Shown: piece by piece, positions 5,212 to 7,391 of the stretch | Position numbering within the stretch: the stretch's first letter is position 1 | How the letters are laid out: each line of letters opens with the position of its first letter | Assembly: GCA_031272345.1 (NCBI GenBank) | Contig: JAISTZ010000120.1 | Span: 1 to 7,391, forward strand | DNA length: 7,391 nucleotides | Direction: 5' to 3' | DNA from: Spirochaetaceae bacterium | GTDB lineage: Bacteria; Spirochaetota; Spirochaetia; Treponematales; Treponemataceae | Program-made: the position numbers and the translations under genes | Notes under the pieces: generated by a model | Databases searched by the model: none | Told to the model about the DNA's origin: nothing | The model's input: the letters and a program-made list of their open reading frames with translations, nothing else

Positions 5212-6692
5212 CCGCCCTCACCTACGAAAAAATCGTCCCCTCCCAGGCGGGCCCCGGGGTGCCGGTGTTCGCCAACGGGCGGGCCATGTATTCCCTCCGC
5301 AACCCCCAGAGGGACGCCGATGCCTTCGCCGGGGCCCTGGGGGACTCCCCTTCGGGGTTTGCCGTGGTGTTCGGCCTGGGGACGGGTCTGCACATCGAGG
5401 CCCTCCTCAAGAAGCGGCCCGGCCTCAAGGTGCTGGCGGTGGAGGCGAGCGCGGACAACATCGCCTTTTTGCGGCCCTTCCTTGTCCGGGGGATCGAAGG
5501 GGCCGTCCTCTGCCCGGCGGAGGACCTGTACCGGGTGTTCCTGTCGTCCTACGTCCCCCTCCTGGACGGGAACGTGACCGTGCTCTTCCAGCAGGCCTGG
5601 AAGAACGCCCACCCGGAGGTATGCCTGCGGGGGGAGGCGGTCCTGGCAAAGGCCCTGGAGGCCGCGAAGAACGACGTTGCCACCCAGGCCCACTTCGGGA
5701 AGCTCTGGCACCGGAACATCCTCCTGAACATCCGCGCCATGGAAGCCGCCGGGGAGGGGGGACGGCTCTGTCTCCCCAGGGACAGGGAAGCCCTGGTCGC
5801 AGCCGCGGGCCCGACCCTGGAGGACGCCATCGGCCCCCTGGCACAAAACCGGGAAAACACCTTCGTGATCGCCGCGGACACGGCCTACCTGGCCCTCCTG
5901 CGGAAGGGAATCACCCCGGACGCGGTGGTGACGATCGACGGGCAGGGGGTCTCGGTGAATCACTTTATGCGGGGCATCCGGGGCGTCCTCTTTGCGGACC
6001 TCTGCGCCAACCCCGCCGTACCCCGCCTCTTTTACGGGGCCGGGAGGCCGGTGGTCTTTTTCAGGAACGGCCATCCCCTGGGGGAACTGGCCGCGTCCTA
6101 CGCGAAAGAGCGGGGCGCGCCGGAGGAATTTTTGCCCCTCATTTCGGCGGGGGCGGGGACCGTGACCGCGAGCGCCTGGGGAGCGGCCCGCCGGGGGGGA
6201 TTTTCCACAATCACCCTGGCCGGGGCGGACTTTTCCTTCCCCCGTAACAGGCCCTATGCCGGGGGGGTCTACCTGGAGGACAGCTTCTTTCCCTGCGCCC
6301 GGCGGACGGCGCCCGCGGAGACGGCCTTCACGGGCCTGATGTTCCGGGGCGCGACCTGCCCTTCCCCGGAGGGCGGAACCCTGACCACGCCCCTCCTCCT
6401 TTCGTTCAGGCGATCCCTGGAAAAATTGACGGCGTCACCCCCCGAGGCCCTCGATTTTTTTTCAACCCAGGGGGGCTTTCTGGGGGGCTTTATCTCCTGG
6501 TATAAAAATCACCTGGAGGAAGCACTCGCCTCCGGGGTCTTCCAGGGCCGGGGGGACCCCCTGGTCTCGTCCTGCCTTCCCCTCCTGGCCTGGGCGCGGG
6601 GGCAAAAATCCCTTTTCGGGCAAAAACAGGACATTTTTTCCGCTTTAAAACTTGCACAGACCGCGGCGGCGCGATATACTATCCCACAATGA
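5208..6692 (+). CDS. MptE-like / motility-associated factor (DUF115) protein, second paralogue
   Basis: The 494-residue product is a second DUF115 member. Its core EALVAAAGPTLED (194-206) aligns with the AASGPSL motif of its neighbour, VVTIDGQGVS (240-249) with the ATDGG motif, and SAGAGTVTASAW (313-324) plus ITLAGADFSF (335-344) with the later motifs. The stretch before the core (DVATQAHFGKLWHRNILLNI, 156-175) also matches DVLATREYFSLRWLKNAL of the first copy. Its N-terminal domain has a Rossmann-like VVFGLGTGLHIE (53-64) and an acidic VEAS after the next strand, a nucleotide or cofactor pocket in appearance. The start at ATG 5208 gives the ATGA overlap. The frame stays open 128 codons further up, but only inside the preceding gene with no family sequence. 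The last 30 codons turn A/T-rich because they contain a promoter for the next gene. Confidence 0.88.
   Translation: MTALTYEKIVPSQAGPGVPVFANGRAMYSLRNPQRDADAFAGALGDSPSGFAVVFGLGTGLHIEALLKKRPGLKVLAVEASADNIAFLRPFLVRGIEGAVLCPAEDLYRVFLSSYVPLLDGNVTVLFQQAWKNAHPEVCLRGEAVLAKALEAAKNDVATQAHFGKLWHRNILLNIRAMEAAGEGGRLCLPRDREALVAAAGPTLEDAIGPLAQNRENTFVIAADTAYLALLRKGITPDAVVTIDGQGVSVNHFMRGIRGVLFADLCANPAVPRLFYGAGRPVVFFRNGHPLGELAASYAKERGAPEEFLPLISAGAGTVTASAWGAARRGGFSTITLAGADFSFPRNRPYAGGVYLEDSFFPCARRTAPAETAFTGLMFRGATCPSPEGGTLTTPLLLSFRRSLEKLTASPPEALDFFSTQGGFLGGFISWYKNHLEEALASGVFQGRGDPLVSSCLPLLAWARGQKSLFGQKQDIFSALKLAQTAAARYTIPQ
6652..6680 (+). promoter_or_regulatory. Internal sigma-70 promoter for the membrane protein gene
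   Basis: TTGCAC (6652-6657) and TATACT (6675-6680) are separated by exactly 17 bp, each close to consensus, within a region otherwise over 60% G+C. An A/T-rich block (about 6603-6650) lies upstream as a possible UP element. Initiation would fall at about 6686-6688, one to three bases before the ATG at 6689, so the transcript would be leaderless or nearly so. Confidence 0.65.
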
Positions 6693-7391
6693 AAGTACGG
6701 AGTGGGAGATTCTTTTTCGTTTCTATTGTCTGCATGTTCGTTCTTGCTATCGGAGTGTTCGTCGGCGGGGTGTGGATCCAGTACAGCCGCGGCAGGGAGA
6801 ACGCCCTGGTTGAATTCAGGGCGATCGTGCAGAAGGCCGCCGCCGTGTTCGCCCAGGGCGCCGGGGACGCTTCGGCGGTAAAATCCGGGATGGACATCAT
6901 CTTCGCGTCCTATCCGGATTTGGCCGCCGCCACCGTGCAGATAAACGGGAAGGCGGTGTTCGCCCAGCAAAAAAGCACGGGCTTCCTTTCCATGACCCCC
7001 TCCGGGGAGCCGGTCATCACCGCGTCCTCCCCCATGCTGATAACCCAGTCGGCTCCCTTCACCACCGGGAACGGAACCCCCGCTTTCATCTCGGCGCTGG
7101 TATACGTCATGCGGCCCGTGTCGGTGTACCGGGTCGCCTGTGTGTCCTTCGTCATCATCCTGACGGCGACGATCTTCGCCATAATCGTCGTGTTCCTCCC
7201 CCACGCCCAGGCCGAAGACTCCCCGGAGGCGGAGGCCCCGAAACCGGCCCCCCCCAGGGAAGCCGTCCCGGCCCAGGCCGCCCGCTGCGAAGCCCCCCCC
7301 GGAGTCACGGAGCCGCCGGCTGCACGGCCCGAGGGGGAGCGCCAGCCGGAGGAAGCCCCCGCGGAGGAGGGACAGGCCGGGGCGCCCCAGG
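6689..7391 (+). CDS. Two-pass membrane protein with extracytoplasmic domain and Pro/Ala/Glu-rich tail (runs off the right edge)
   Basis: The frame opens at ATG 6689, overlapping the preceding TGA by ATGA, and stays open for 234 codons to the window end. Residues 8-30 (FFFVSIVCMFVLAIGVFVGG) form an N-terminal membrane helix. About 31-148 form an extracytoplasmic domain of roughly 115 residues starting with a helix and then short strands (VQINGKAVFAQQ). A second membrane helix spans about 149-170 (VACVSFVIILTATIFAIIVV). From 172 the chain is a cytoplasmic, low-complexity linker of Pro, Ala and Glu. The layout resembles a bacterial sensor or membrane-anchored signalling protein whose output domain lies beyond the edge, but no such domain is visible, so no function is assigned. 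It can be read from the cluster transcript by coupling and from its own promoter at 6652-6680. Confidence 0.8.
   Translation, partial: MKVRSGRFFFVSIVCMFVLAIGVFVGGVWIQYSRGRENALVEFRAIVQKAAAVFAQGAGDASAVKSGMDIIFASYPDLAAATVQINGKAVFAQQKSTGFLSMTPSGEPVITASSPMLITQSAPFTTGNGTPAFISALVYVMRPVSVYRVACVSFVIILTATIFAIIVVFLPHAQAEDSPEAEAPKPAPPREAVPAQAARCEAPPGVTEPPAARPEGERQPEEAPAEEGQAGAPQ

Noticed and set aside
4878..6074. 398-aa minus-strand open frame opposite the two DUF115 genes
   Set aside because: Stop codons are rare on both strands in this GC-rich region. The product is Gly/Pro/Val-rich with no recognisable domain, and the plus strand carries clear family motifs throughout.
5057..6247. 396-aa plus-strand open frame overlapping both DUF115 genes
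   Set aside because: It is a Gly/Arg/Pro-rich shadow frame of a GC-rich region with no family similarity.

Overview
The window looks like a chromosomal segment of a GC-rich spirochete of the Treponema lineage. This rests on the gene families I recognise: tandem MptE/Maf-like (DUF115) proteins beside a conserved-looking acidic coiled-coil protein, and the nusG-secE-tRNA-rpmG translation block. No marker gene for taxonomy is complete here, so the assignment is an inference.

Layout. The left third (1-2053) is all minus strand and holds housekeeping genes. Read in the direction of transcription, a DivIC/FtsB-like membrane protein (2044-1595) overlaps a TsaC/YrdC-type threonylcarbamoyl-AMP synthase (1598-993) by ATGA. 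An A/T-rich stretch follows. Next comes a textbook sigma-70 promoter (926-954) that starts the operon tRNA-Thr(GGU), rpmG (L33), tRNA-Trp(CCA), secE, nusG. nusG runs off the left edge, probably towards rplKAJL/rpoBC. secE (59 aa) and rpmG (57 aa) are very short genes but have clear family sequences.

A divergent intergenic gap of about 127 bp (2045-2171) separates this block from the right two thirds, which are all plus strand. That part is one tightly packed cluster of five genes: an acidic protein with 12-residue repeats and a C-terminal conserved-looking domain (2172-3305), a 116-aa protein of unknown function (3305-3655), two adjacent DUF115/MptE-like paralogues (3670-5211 and 5208-6692), and a two-pass membrane protein with a Pro/Ala/Glu-rich tail that runs off the right edge (6689-7391). 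Junctions are TGATG, a 14-nt gap, ATGA and ATGA, so the genes are probably co-transcribed and translationally coupled. A second strong-looking promoter (6652-6680) sits in the end of the second paralogue and would give the membrane protein a nearly leaderless transcript.

The left block supplies protein synthesis, secretion and transcription elongation functions. The right block is the less-understood part. DUF115 proteins include the Maf flagellin glycosylation factors, so a role in surface or flagellar glycosylation or motility is a reasonable hypothesis, but nothing in the window proves it. I see no insertion sequences, CRISPR arrays, phage genes or toxin-antitoxin modules.
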